Assembly: GCA_028571885.1 (NCBI GenBank)
Contig: JAPVVU010000037.1
Coordinates: 1 to 13,586, forward strand
Reading direction: 5' to 3'
Origin: Gammaproteobacteria bacterium
GTDB taxonomy: Bacteria; Pseudomonadota; Gammaproteobacteria; GRL18
DNA: 13,586 nucleotides
The notes beneath the pieces are model-generated. The model had not been told where the DNA came from. It worked only from the letters and a program-made list of their open reading frames with translations, and searched no databases. The translations under genes were made by a program, and so were the position numbers. Positions 5,931-13,277 of the stretch are shown here, one piece after another; position 1 is the stretch's first letter; every line of letters starts with the position of its first letter.

Positions 5931-7752
5931 AACACTGATTTAACACCACAAGAAACTCATCGCCATATTTTTCCAGCTTACTGGAACCGACGCCACTGAT
6001 TTGGCTAAGTTCATGTAATGTCGTCGGATGGTATTCAACCATTTCCATTAAAGTGGCATCATGAAAAATAATGTAGGCAGGAACGCCCTGCTCCTGAGCC
6101 AGTTCATTACGTTTGGAGCGCAAAGCTTCCCAGACAACCTTCTCATTTGAATTATTGGAAAAATTACGACTAGTCTGGCCTGATTTTTTTCGTCGGCCGC
6201 TTTTCTTTGCTCTGGCAACATCTTTTCTAAAGTGGATTGTTTCCTCACCTCGAAGTACTGGACGACTTTCCTGAGTCAGCTTAAGTGAACCAAAACCATC
6301 CATATCGACAGCAAGAAAGCCTCTTGCCATCAACTGACGAAAAACTGATCGCCATTGAACATCAGAGAGTTCCTCACCAATGCCAAAAGTTGAGACTTGA
6401 TCATGCCTGAACTGTTCAATACGCGGTGTCATTTTACCCCGCAAGACATCAATCAGATAATTCACACCAAAACGCTGCCCGGTTCGAAAAACACAGGACA
6501 AAGCCTTTTGTGCCTCAGTTGTACCTTCCCAGCTCTCAACAGGTTCCAGACAATTATCACAATTACCACAGGCTTCCTGCTGCTGCTCACCAAAATAGCC
6601 AAGCAAACTCTTACGCCGACACGAGGTTATTTCACAAAAACCCAGCATAGCTTCAAGTTTTCTCTGCTCCAGCCTTTTGACTTCTTCTATTGCTTCTGAG
6701 CTGGACAGCATCTGTCTCAGCATAATGACGTCTTGCAGTCCATAAACCATCCAGGCATCTGCTGGTAAACCATCACGCCCTGCACGCCCCGTTTCCTGAT
6801 AATAGGACTCCAGACTCTTTGGCAAGTCCATATGAGCAACATAACGCACATCGGGTTTATCGATCCCCATTCCAAATGCAACGGTTGCCACAATCACAAC
6901 TTCTTCTTCCCTTAAAAAACGTTCCTGATGCGCTTGTCGTACAGAAGTCGATAGCCCCGCATGATAGGGCAATGCCTTTATCCCTTGCTCTTCTAACCAG
7001 TGAGCCGTTTCATCCACTTTTTTTCGGCTCAAACAATAAACAATACCTGCATCTTGAGGGTGTTCAGTATTAATAAATTGCAGTAATTGTGCCCGAGCAT
7101 TATTTTTTTGTCTGACCCGATAGCGAATATTGGGACGATCAAAACTACTGATAAACAGCTGAGCATTATCTAAATCCAGCCTCAGTGAGATTTCTTTACG
7201 TGTACTCTCATCAGCTGTTGCAGTCAGGGCAATGCGTGGCACTTTTGGGAACTGTTCATGAAGAATGGATAGCTGTATGTATTCCGGTCTGAAATCATGT
7301 CCCCATTGGGACACACAATGTGCTTCATCTATGGCAAATAACGCCACCTCAATTTGATGCAGAAGATTCAGCGTGCGAGGTTGACATAAGCGCTCTGGTG
7401 CAACGTACAATAGATCCAGTTCACCACGCATCAATTGCCCTTCAATTTCCTGAACTTCCTGAAAAGACAAACTGGAATTCAAAAAAGCAACGGCAACACC
7501 CTGTAGTTTTAAAGCAGTCACCTGATCATGCATAAGAGCGATCAGGGGTGATACAACAATACCAGTTCCAGCACGGATAATTGCAGGGATCTGATAACAA
7601 AGCGATTTTCCACCACCCGTAGGCATTAATACCAGTGCATCCTGACCAGCTACGACTTGATTAATAATGGCTTCCTGCTCTCCGCGAAAGGTACTATAAC
7701 CAAACACCCTGTTGAGAACATCAAGAGATGAAATACTTTGAGCAGACTGCAT
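5929..7752 (-). CDS. recQ: ATP-dependent DNA helicase RecQ
   Basis: A 607-residue 3'-5' DNA helicase of the RecQ family, about the length of E. coli RecQ, acting in recombination and fork repair. In order: Walker A PTGGGKS (44-50), DEAH box (142-145), motif III ALTATA, motif VI QETGRAGRDG (319-328), zinc-binding region with Cys378, Cys395, Cys398 and Cys401 (CRRKSLLGYFGEQ then CGNCDNC), winged-helix RQC domain at about 410-505, a basic linker (KKSGRRKKSGQ) and a C-terminal HRDC domain at about 535-607. All key motifs are intact. An AAGGA sits about 6 nt ahead of the ATG. It follows bamC on the same strand but 169 bp downstream, with a GC-rich hairpin between, so it is probably a separate transcription unit. 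Confidence 0.97.
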   Translation of the reverse strand: MQSAQSISSLDVLNRVFGYSTFRGEQEAIINQVVAGQDALVLMPTGGGKSLCYQIPAIIRAGTGIVVSPLIALMHDQVTALKLQGVAVAFLNSSLSFQEVQEIEGQLMRGELDLLYVAPERLCQPRTLNLLHQIEVALFAIDEAHCVSQWGHDFRPEYIQLSILHEQFPKVPRIALTATADESTRKEISLRLDLDNAQLFISSFDRPNIRYRVRQKNNARAQLLQFINTEHPQDAGIVYCLSRKKVDETAHWLEEQGIKALPYHAGLSTSVRQAHQERFLREEEVVIVATVAFGMGIDKPDVRYVAHMDLPKSLESYYQETGRAGRDGLPADAWMVYGLQDVIMLRQMLSSSEAIEEVKRLEQRKLEAMLGFCEITSCRRKSLLGYFGEQQQEACGNCDNCLEPVESWEGTTEAQKALSCVFRTGQRFGVNYLIDVLRGKMTPRIEQFRHDQVSTFGIGEELSDVQWRSVFRQLMARGFLAVDMDGFGSLKLTQESRPVLRGEETIHFRKDVARAKKSGRRKKSGQTSRNFSNNSNEKVVWEALRSKRNELAQEQGVPAYIIFHDATLMEMVEYHPTTLHELSQISGVGSSKLEKYGDEFLVVLNQC

Positions 7753-7819
7753 CGATGTCCTTAAAGTGGTATAAAATACTATCTATGTCAGGTGAATAAT
7801 ACAGGGAACATAAGCTTCC

Positions 7820-7854
7820 CCTCCCCCACATTGAGAAAGCGTAAGCGGGGGAGG
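7820..7854. repeat. GC-rich hairpin between bamC and recQ
   Basis: CCTCCCCC (7820-7827) and GGGGGAGG (7847-7854) form a perfect 8-bp GC-rich stem with a 19-nt loop. No T tract follows on either strand. It could be a REP-like element, a Rho-independent terminator lacking its U tract, or an mRNA-stabilising structure after bamC. Its GC content stands out from the AT-rich surroundings. Confidence 0.6.
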
Positions 7855-7921
7855 AATTAAGTCAACTGCATTAGGGCAAAAGCCTCCTGGAGAAAACTAA
7901 ACAAGCCATTTTCAAATTATT

Positions 7922-9100
7922 CTATTTCAACTGCTCATGCAATAAGTTAAGAATACGATAGGACGTTTTGGAAGTATCAGGCTGGCCATTAGAGTCCAGT
8001 ATAATAATGACTGTATCATCACCACGTGCAAAGAGTTTGATCTGATATTTGCTCTCATCAACCGCAACTTTGTCCTTCCAGAACTTCAAGCCAGAAAGGA
8101 AGCCACCCTTCTCTTCTGCCAAAGGATCTGCATATTGAACATAATAAACACCTTCTTCACGGTTTCGATCTTCCACCACGAAACTGATGCGATCCAGTGA
8201 AACACCGGTACGACGCCATGCTCTTGGGAATGTTTCTTTAACCACAAGGCGTGAATTACCCTGTGCGTTACGGGAAATAGTCGCTCTGGAAACTTTCTTG
8301 GTCGCAGAACGTGCTAACAATGCTTTAGCTTTCTGTTCTTCAACACCCATATAAACCATCATACGGCCCAGCATTTCTGCCTCAAGTTCAGGATCTCGCG
8401 GCCGTGCCTTCCAGATGGTACGTTCTGTGATTTCACTTTCAATGACCTCTTCCATACCATAGTGAGTCAGATAAAGATTAACCTTGCCAGCTTCATCACC
8501 GTCTTCAATCCGAACACGGTATTTATCCCGGGTTGCAGCAGAGTAGAAAGATTCAAGCAGAGTACTTAATGCTGTACGAATAAAATCCTGAGGGATATCC
8601 GCACGGTTTTCAGCCCATTCAGTTTCCAGAATACCAGTGCTCGGATCTTCACGTTTGATCAACATGCCGCTATTAAGCCAGAATTCCCGCATTTTTTCCC
8701 ATGTCTGGTCTTTAGTACCGGTAATAACCAAATGTCGGACATCAATACCTTCACGAATCAGCTGAATATTATTCTGCTCAGGTAAAACCTTATCAACAAT
8801 AATGCGATTACCCTGACGTTCACTCCTATAGTCCTGATATGTGGCAGTCCCGCCCGTGTTGATATCAGGAACAACCATCATTTCATCATAAGTTGCAGCG
8901 GTTAAATCAGGAGGAACTTCAAGGTTACTACCAACATCACGACTTTGTTTTTCATAATCAACTTTTCGCCCGGCAAATGTATCATCCAGATCCGGCATAG
9001 AGTCACATGCAATCAGTGCTGCAGAGATTGCGGCGACCAGGGCCAATTTATTGAATTGGCTGAGGCTCTTATTTTTATTTTTTGAAGCGCTTGGTTTCAT
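7922..9100 (-). CDS. bamC: Outer membrane protein assembly lipoprotein BamC
   Basis: A 392-residue lipoprotein of the BAM complex, which folds beta-barrel proteins into the outer membrane. I chose the ATG at 9100, not the adjacent in-frame GTG at 9103, because AAGG at 9107-9110 is better spaced for 9100. The signal peptide has a basic N-region (KPSASKNKNKSLSQFNK), a hydrophobic core (LALVAAISAA) and the lipobox LIAC with Cys32 as the lipidated residue. The mature chain begins C-D-S; Asp at +2 is unusual because in E. coli it favours inner-membrane retention. An unstructured N-terminal region precedes two globular domains typical of NlpB/BamC (IREGIDVRHLVITG region; SRLVVKETFPRAWRRTGVSL region). 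It is longer than E. coli BamC (344 residues). It lies downstream of dapA, the same order as in E. coli. Confidence 0.93.
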   Translation of the reverse strand: MKPSASKNKNKSLSQFNKLALVAAISAALIACDSMPDLDDTFAGRKVDYEKQSRDVGSNLEVPPDLTAATYDEMMVVPDINTGGTATYQDYRSERQGNRIIVDKVLPEQNNIQLIREGIDVRHLVITGTKDQTWEKMREFWLNSGMLIKREDPSTGILETEWAENRADIPQDFIRTALSTLLESFYSAATRDKYRVRIEDGDEAGKVNLYLTHYGMEEVIESEITERTIWKARPRDPELEAEMLGRMMVYMGVEEQKAKALLARSATKKVSRATISRNAQGNSRLVVKETFPRAWRRTGVSLDRISFVVEDRNREEGVYYVQYADPLAEEKGGFLSGLKFWKDKVAVDESKYQIKLFARGDDTVIIILDSNGQPDTSKTSYRILNLLHEQLK

Positions 9101-9166
9101 CACACACCTTGTTTTTATGCTTTACTTATTTATCTGGTAAACATTTACTATATAAAATAAGCGTTT

Positions 9167-10036
9167 TTAAGAAGCTTGTTTTATCGCATCACGGATCACA
9201 TCATGATACTGTGCGTCCAGGGTTGTCAGTGGTAATCTAATCCCTTCGGGGATTAGCCCCATCTCATACAATGCCCATTTTACTGGAATGGGGTTTGACT
9301 CAACGAATAGTTTGCTATGCAATGCCAGCAAACGATCATTAATAGCTGTTGCGGTTTCACGATCCCCCGCCAGAGCAGCGGCACACATCTCATGCATCGC
9401 TTTAGGCGCAACATTGGCAGTAACGGAAATATCACCTTTAGCACCCAATAAAATCAATTCCATTGCTGTGGCATCATCACCGGAGTAGACATCCAGTTTA
9501 TCACCACATTCTTCTATAATTTGCTGGCCGCGTTGTAAGCTGCCTGTTGCTTCTTTAATTCCCACAATATTGGGAATTCCAGAGAGGCGAGCCACCGTTT
9601 CAGGCAGCATGTCAACTGCTGTACGCCCAGGTACATTATATACAATCTGTGGAATGGCAACTGTTTCAGCAATTTTCTTAAAATGCTGATATAAACCTTC
9701 CTGAGTCGGTTTGTTATAATAAGGCGTCACCAGAAGACAGGCATCTGCGCCCGCAGACATTGCACATTGAGTCAGTCTAATAGCTTCTGTGGTGGAATTT
9801 GCGCCAGTACCGGCGATTACAGGAATGCGGTTATCAGCCATATCAACGATCTGTTTTATCACCAGACAGTGCTCTTTTTCATTGAGGGTTGCTGATTCAC
9901 CTGTTGTGCCCATTGCAATAATGGCATCAGTACCATTTTCCACATGAAACTCAACCAGTTTTTCCAGGGACTTCTGATCCACACGTCCATCCGCATGCAT
10001 CGGTGTCACCAAAGCAACCATACTGCCACTAAACAT
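9167..10036 (-). CDS. dapA: 4-hydroxy-tetrahydrodipicolinate synthase
   Basis: DapA condenses pyruvate with aspartate semialdehyde, the first committed step to diaminopimelate and lysine, and so supplies peptidoglycan. The 289-residue protein is normal length for this TIM-barrel aldolase family. Catalytic residues are in the expected places: Thr44 and Thr45 in MGTTGES, Tyr133 and Arg138 in YNVPGRT, and the Schiff-base Lys161 in GIKEATG. GGAG (10044-10047, minus strand) lies about 7 nt ahead of the ATG. bamC follows 66 bp downstream on the same strand, so the two probably share a transcript. gcvR is divergent, as in E. coli. Confidence 0.97.
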   Translation of the reverse strand: MFSGSMVALVTPMHADGRVDQKSLEKLVEFHVENGTDAIIAMGTTGESATLNEKEHCLVIKQIVDMADNRIPVIAGTGANSTTEAIRLTQCAMSAGADACLLVTPYYNKPTQEGLYQHFKKIAETVAIPQIVYNVPGRTAVDMLPETVARLSGIPNIVGIKEATGSLQRGQQIIEECGDKLDVYSGDDATAMELILLGAKGDISVTANVAPKAMHEMCAAALAGDRETATAINDRLLALHSKLFVESNPIPVKWALYEMGLIPEGIRLPLTTLDAQYHDVIRDAIKQAS

Positions 10037-10274
10037 TCACAATCTCCAAAATAATAAATGCCACCCGACAGACTTTATACGGATGACACGAGTTATATTA
10101 AACAGCTATCTATTATCCTTGATTCCCATACAGAAAACCACTGTAAATAGTCCCTGAGAAAATTTATTTTCATTAAGAGACTTAATATTAATGAATCGTA
10201 CTCAAAAGCTTTATTTATTGGCCTATGTAGATAATAATTCAGCTTATTCATAATAACATTTGGTCAAAACGCTT
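10037..10274. other. Divergent dapA/gcvR regulatory region
   Basis: About 240 bp of AT-rich spacer containing the start signals for both directions. A plausible dapA promoter is listed separately. For gcvR I see AT-rich candidates (TTTATT near 10210 with TAATAA near 10234) but no convincing -35 box. No riboswitch, such as a lysine riboswitch, could be recognised; the spacer is also short for one. Confidence 0.5.
10074..10102 (-). promoter_or_regulatory. Candidate sigma-70 promoter for dapA-bamC
   Basis: Read on the minus strand: -35 TTTAAT (10097-10102, weak, 3 of 6), 17-bp spacer, -10 TATAAA (10074-10079, 5 of 6). The leader to the dapA ATG would be about 30 nt and carries the GGAG ribosome binding site. 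Confidence 0.4.
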
Positions 10275-10829
10275 ATGTCAAACAATTCAAAGCAACTGGT
10301 TATTTCTGCAATCGGCAGTGATCGCCCTGGTATAGTCAATGAGCTTTCACAGCTCATTGTTAAAAATAACGGCAATATTGATGACAGTCGGATGACTGTT
10401 TTAGGGGGTGAATTTGCTATTATTTTATTAATTTCAGCATCTGACAATGAGCTGAAAACAATTGAGCAGATTCTAAACCAGGAAGCATCTTCTCTTGAGT
10501 TAAATATTATTACCAAACAGACCAGTGATAATACATTAGCTGAAAGCGCATCACTTGAGAGAAAAGTACCCTATATCGTTGAAGTCCTTGCTATGGATAA
10601 TCCGGGTATTGTATATAAATTAACTGATTTCTTCTCTTCAAGAAACATTAACATCCAGAGTCTGCAAACTGATCGCTATCCAGCACCTCATACAGGCACA
10701 CAAATGTTTGCCATTGAGATGGTTATCACTGTACCGCAAACAATCATTATTAATGATCTCAGAGACGATTTTCTGGATCTCTGTGAAGATATGAATCTTG
10801 ATGCCTCCATCGAAGCACCAAGACTTTAG
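10275..10829 (+). CDS. gcvR: Glycine cleavage system transcriptional repressor GcvR (double ACT domain)
   Basis: A 184-residue protein from the ATG at 10275; an in-frame TTG at 10260 would add five residues and neither has a good Shine-Dalgarno. Two ACT domains fill the chain: about 8-75 (LVISAIGSDRPGIVNELSQL, then NIDDSRMTVLGGEF) and about 94-172 (YIVEVLAMDNPGIVYKLTDF, then NINIQSLQTDRYPA). In E. coli GcvR binds GcvA and blocks activation of the glycine cleavage operon, sensing glycine. The position, divergent from dapA and just before bcp, matches the E. coli locus and supports the name. Whether a GcvA partner exists cannot be judged here, so a more general ACT-domain regulatory role remains possible. 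Confidence 0.88.
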   Translation: MSNNSKQLVISAIGSDRPGIVNELSQLIVKNNGNIDDSRMTVLGGEFAIILLISASDNELKTIEQILNQEASSLELNIITKQTSDNTLAESASLERKVPYIVEVLAMDNPGIVYKLTDFFSSRNINIQSLQTDRYPAPHTGTQMFAIEMVITVPQTIIINDLRDDFLDLCEDMNLDASIEAPRL

Positions 10830-10912
10830 CCATTATTATTCATAGTTATTAGCCCGTTAACTCTATTTTTTAACTCATTATTTTAAAGAATAATCATCTA
10901 TAAAGGACATTT

Positions 10913-11383
10913 ATGAGCCAGGTTGAAACAGGCAAAAAAGTACCCGATTTTTCTGGTCAGGCAACCAGTGACATTAACTTCAAACTCAGTGACTATAAGG
11001 GTTCACCGCTTCTTATCTATTTTTATCCACGGGATAACACCCCCGGCTGTATTCAGGAAGGTAAAGATTTTCGTGACCATTACTCAGTGTTTGAAAAAAA
11101 AGGCATTGCTATTTTCGGCCTGTCAAGAGACAGCATTAAAGTACATGAAAACTTCAAAGCCAAACATGAATTTCCTTTTGACCTCATTGCAGATAAAGAA
11201 GAAACCATCTGTCAGCTCTTTGATGTCATAAAAGAGAAAAAACTCTATGGTAAAGTCCATATGGGCATCGAACGCAGTACTTTTTTAATTGACAGCAAAG
11301 GAACACTGGTTAAAGAATGGCGCAAGGTTAAGGTAAAGGAACATATTTCCCAGGTGCTTGAAGCGATTGAAGCAGATTTATAG
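10913..11383 (+). CDS. bcp: Peroxiredoxin, PrxQ/Bcp type
   Basis: A 156-residue thioredoxin-fold peroxidase that reduces hydrogen peroxide and organic hydroperoxides. The active site is YPRDNTPGC, with peroxidatic Cys46, Pro39 and Thr43; the conserved Arg of the family would be Arg124 or a nearby Arg in IERSTFLID. The usual resolving Cys five residues after Cys46 (TEGCDF in E. coli Bcp) is replaced by Lys51 (QEGKDF). The only other Cys is Cys100, in the position of the non-catalytic Cys99 of E. coli. The protein is therefore probably a 1-Cys peroxiredoxin that depends on an external thiol. AAGGA at 10903-10907 is ideally spaced from the ATG. It follows gcvR by 83 bp, as in E. coli. Confidence 0.93.
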   Translation: MSQVETGKKVPDFSGQATSDINFKLSDYKGSPLLIYFYPRDNTPGCIQEGKDFRDHYSVFEKKGIAIFGLSRDSIKVHENFKAKHEFPFDLIADKEETICQLFDVIKEKKLYGKVHMGIERSTFLIDSKGTLVKEWRKVKVKEHISQVLEAIEADL

Positions 11384-11465
11384 CTAAATGATACCAGGCA
11401 AAATTCTCTCCGATAAATACTCTCGCAGATAAAATGTTCTCTTAAAAAATGAGGAATACAAAACA

Positions 11466-12896
11466 ATGACAAAAAATGAAGAAAATAGTAATGAAAAGCG
11501 TTTATTTGTTCTTGATACCAATGTATTAATCCATGATCCCAGTGCTCTATTTCGTTTTTCAGAACATGATTTATTTCTTCCCATGATTGTTTTAGAAGAG
11601 TTAGATAATAACAAAAAAGGACATTCTGAAGTCGCTCGAAATGCTCGCCAGGCAAGTCGTTTTCTTGATGATCTGACCTCTGGTTCCACCCCCCAGGAAA
11701 TCAAAGATGGGCTGGATCTTAATCTGAGAATCGGCTTTGATGAAGACAGTGAAGAGGCGCTTATTGCCAGCGGCAAACTTTTTCTGCAAACTGAACACAT
11801 TTCTACAGAAATCCCAATTGACTTGCCTGGTTTAAAAAATGACAATTTCATTTTGGGGATCACCCTTGCTTTAGAGAACGATCCCAAATTACCTGATGTT
11901 TTTTTAATCAGCAAAGACATTAATCTACGAATCAAGGCGGCGGCTTTAGGCATTCAAGTTGAAGATTACAATAATGATCAGGTGCTTGAAGACGTTAATC
12001 TACTCTATAGCGGCATCCAGAACTTACCCGCAAGTTTCTGGGATCTGCATGATAAAGAAGTTGAGAGCTGGTCTGAAGAGGGACATACTTATCATAAAAT
12101 TAGCGGCGATGCGGTAAAAAAATGGCTGCCTAATCAGTTTATTACCATTGGCGATGATACGGACTTTGAAGCAATTGTCAGAGAAAATTCTGGTGACAGT
12201 GCAATCGTTGAGCAGGTGCGTCATTATTATTCTGAAAAACAGAGTGTGTGGGGAATTTCTGCGCGCAATAAAGAGCAAAACTACGCCCTGAATCTGCTAA
12301 TGGATCCAGATGTGGACTTTGTTTCTCTGGTTGGACAGGCAGGTACCGGCAAAACACTATTAGCCCTGGCGGCTGGTTTAACTCAGGTTATGGAAGACAA
12401 AATATATCAGGAAATCATTATGACTCGTACCACAATTTCTGTTGGTGAGGACATTGGTTTTTTACCGGGTACAGAAGAAGAAAAAATGGCGCCATGGATG
12501 GGGGCATTAATGGATAATCTGGAAGTCCTGACACACAATGAAGATGCAGGGGAATGGGGCAAACAAGCAACCAATGATATACTTGCAACTCGAATTAAAA
12601 TTCGCTCACTGAATTTTATGCGAGGCCGGACATTCCTGAATCGTTATATCATTCTTGATGAAGCGCAAAACCTGACTTCAAAACAAATGAAGACTCTCAT
12701 CACTCGCGCAGGTCCGGGCAGCAAGATTATCTGCCTGGGCAATATTGCGCAAATAGACACACCGTATCTCACAGAAACAACATCAGGACTGACTTTTGTC
12801 GTGGATCGTTTTCGAAAATGGGAACATAGCGGCCATATCACTCTAAGACGCGGGGAGCGCTCCAGGCTGGCTGATTTTGCTGCAGATGTTCTGTAA
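11466..12896 (+). CDS. PIN domain-PhoH family ATPase (PhoH2 type)
   Basis: A 476-residue fusion of an N-terminal PIN nuclease domain and a C-terminal PhoH ATPase domain, the PhoH2 arrangement, which in studied members shows RNA unwinding and cleavage. The PIN domain covers about 11-170: Asp17 (FVLDTNVLIHDP), Glu44/Glu45 (IVLEELDNNKKG), Asp126 (KNDNFIL) and Asp151 (SKDINLR), the expected acidic metal-binding set. The PhoH part, about 255-476, has Walker A GQAGTGKT (290-297) and Walker B YIILDEAQN (394-402), then an arginine-rich end (RRGERSR). GAGGA at 11451-11455 lies 10 nt before the ATG. It starts 82 bp after bcp on the same strand and could be co-transcribed. No VapB-like antitoxin gene lies upstream, so I would not call it a toxin-antitoxin pair. 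Confidence 0.93.
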   Translation: MTKNEENSNEKRLFVLDTNVLIHDPSALFRFSEHDLFLPMIVLEELDNNKKGHSEVARNARQASRFLDDLTSGSTPQEIKDGLDLNLRIGFDEDSEEALIASGKLFLQTEHISTEIPIDLPGLKNDNFILGITLALENDPKLPDVFLISKDINLRIKAAALGIQVEDYNNDQVLEDVNLLYSGIQNLPASFWDLHDKEVESWSEEGHTYHKISGDAVKKWLPNQFITIGDDTDFEAIVRENSGDSAIVEQVRHYYSEKQSVWGISARNKEQNYALNLLMDPDVDFVSLVGQAGTGKTLLALAAGLTQVMEDKIYQEIIMTRTTISVGEDIGFLPGTEEEKMAPWMGALMDNLEVLTHNEDAGEWGKQATNDILATRIKIRSLNFMRGRTFLNRYIILDEAQNLTSKQMKTLITRAGPGSKIICLGNIAQIDTPYLTETTSGLTFVVDRFRKWEHSGHITLRRGERSRLADFAADVL

Positions 12897-13093
12897 CCCG
12901 GAATAAAGATTAAAAAAGGAAGTGCCGTTCGGATAAGTGTTTTCAAAACCCGAGTGCCGGTCAGACTACATCGTCTGTCCGGGGGGCCGGCTCTGACCAA
13001 TATACGATGCATCCTGTGACGCTTAGCAATAACATCCTTAAGCAGCGCTTCCGTCTTGCCTTATTCAGGTGTATCCATGCACTCAATACAAAA
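12897..13093. other. GC-richer non-coding block after phoH-like gene
   Basis: About 200 bp, visibly richer in GC than the neighbouring spacers, with no recognisable gene. Short overlapping frames exist on both strands but none has a ribosome binding site or a familiar protein pattern. It contains a strong hairpin (12957-12982) and degenerate copies of a GTGCCGKTC motif at 12923 and 12954. It could be a decayed mobile element, a structured RNA or simply a 3' UTR. Confidence 0.45.
12957..12982. terminator. Strong GC-rich hairpin downstream of the PIN-PhoH gene
   Basis: CCGGTCAGAC (12957-12966) pairs with GTCTGTCCGG (12973-12982) with a single T-T mismatch and a 6-nt loop TACATC. It lies 60 bp after the stop codon. 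No T tract follows (the next bases are G-rich), so a Rho-independent terminator is only one option; a structured RNA or REP-like repeat is also possible. Confidence 0.45.
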
Positions 13094-13270
13094 AAATTGC
13101 CGTAACTATTCAGCATGTCTTTATTAATTACCCGTGTTAAGCCTATGGTCACTTATTTTTCTGACTTTGCTTTCTGTTATGAGAAGATACTTCGTTCAGA
13201 CAATCAAAGTCAGAAAAATAAGCAACCACAGGCTTTTTGTAAATAATACGCTGAATAGTTACAAATTGCC
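13094..13270. mobile_element. MITE-like element with IS66-type ends and 8-bp target duplication
   Basis: The element is 161 bp (13102-13262). Perfect 13-bp terminal inverted repeats are GTAACTATTCAGC (13102-13114) and its complement (13250-13262). Directly outside each end lies the same 8-mer AAATTGCC (13094-13101 and 13263-13270), a perfect target-site duplication. Inside, 13139-13169 and 13205-13235 form a second inverted repeat matching at 28 of 31 positions around a 35-nt loop, so the single strand would fold into a long hairpin. It encodes no protein. IS66-family elements are known for ends starting GTAA and 8-bp duplications, so this is probably a non-autonomous IS66-derived MITE. It sits between two convergent genes, 7 bp from the stop of the right-hand one. 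Confidence 0.85.
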
Positions 13271-13277
13271 TGTAATT

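Noticed and set aside
10037..10274. Lysine riboswitch upstream of dapA
   Set aside because: The spacer is shared with divergent gcvR, is AT-rich, and the predicted dapA leader is only about 30 nt; no L-box pattern is visible.
11384..11953. Minus-strand open frame of 189 codons over the PIN domain
   Set aside because: It is antisense to a clear PIN domain with all its acidic residues; its product is Ser/Arg/Lys-rich, as expected for a shadow.
11466..12896. PIN domain as a VapC-type toxin
   Set aside because: The PIN domain is fused to a PhoH ATPase and no small antitoxin gene precedes it; the upstream neighbour is bcp.
12644..13012. Minus-strand open frame of 122 codons over the phoH 3' end
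   Set aside because: Most of it is antisense to the conserved Walker B region of the PhoH domain; it is a shadow frame.
12961..13152. Minus-strand open frame of 63 codons after the PIN-PhoH gene
   Set aside because: It crosses the MITE boundary and its target duplication, has no ribosome binding site and no familiar pattern, so it is a chance frame.
13102..13262. Foldback sequence as a plain intrinsic terminator or CRISPR-like repeat
   Set aside because: The exact 8-bp duplication flanking 13-bp terminal repeats is best explained by transposition; no spaced direct repeats are present.
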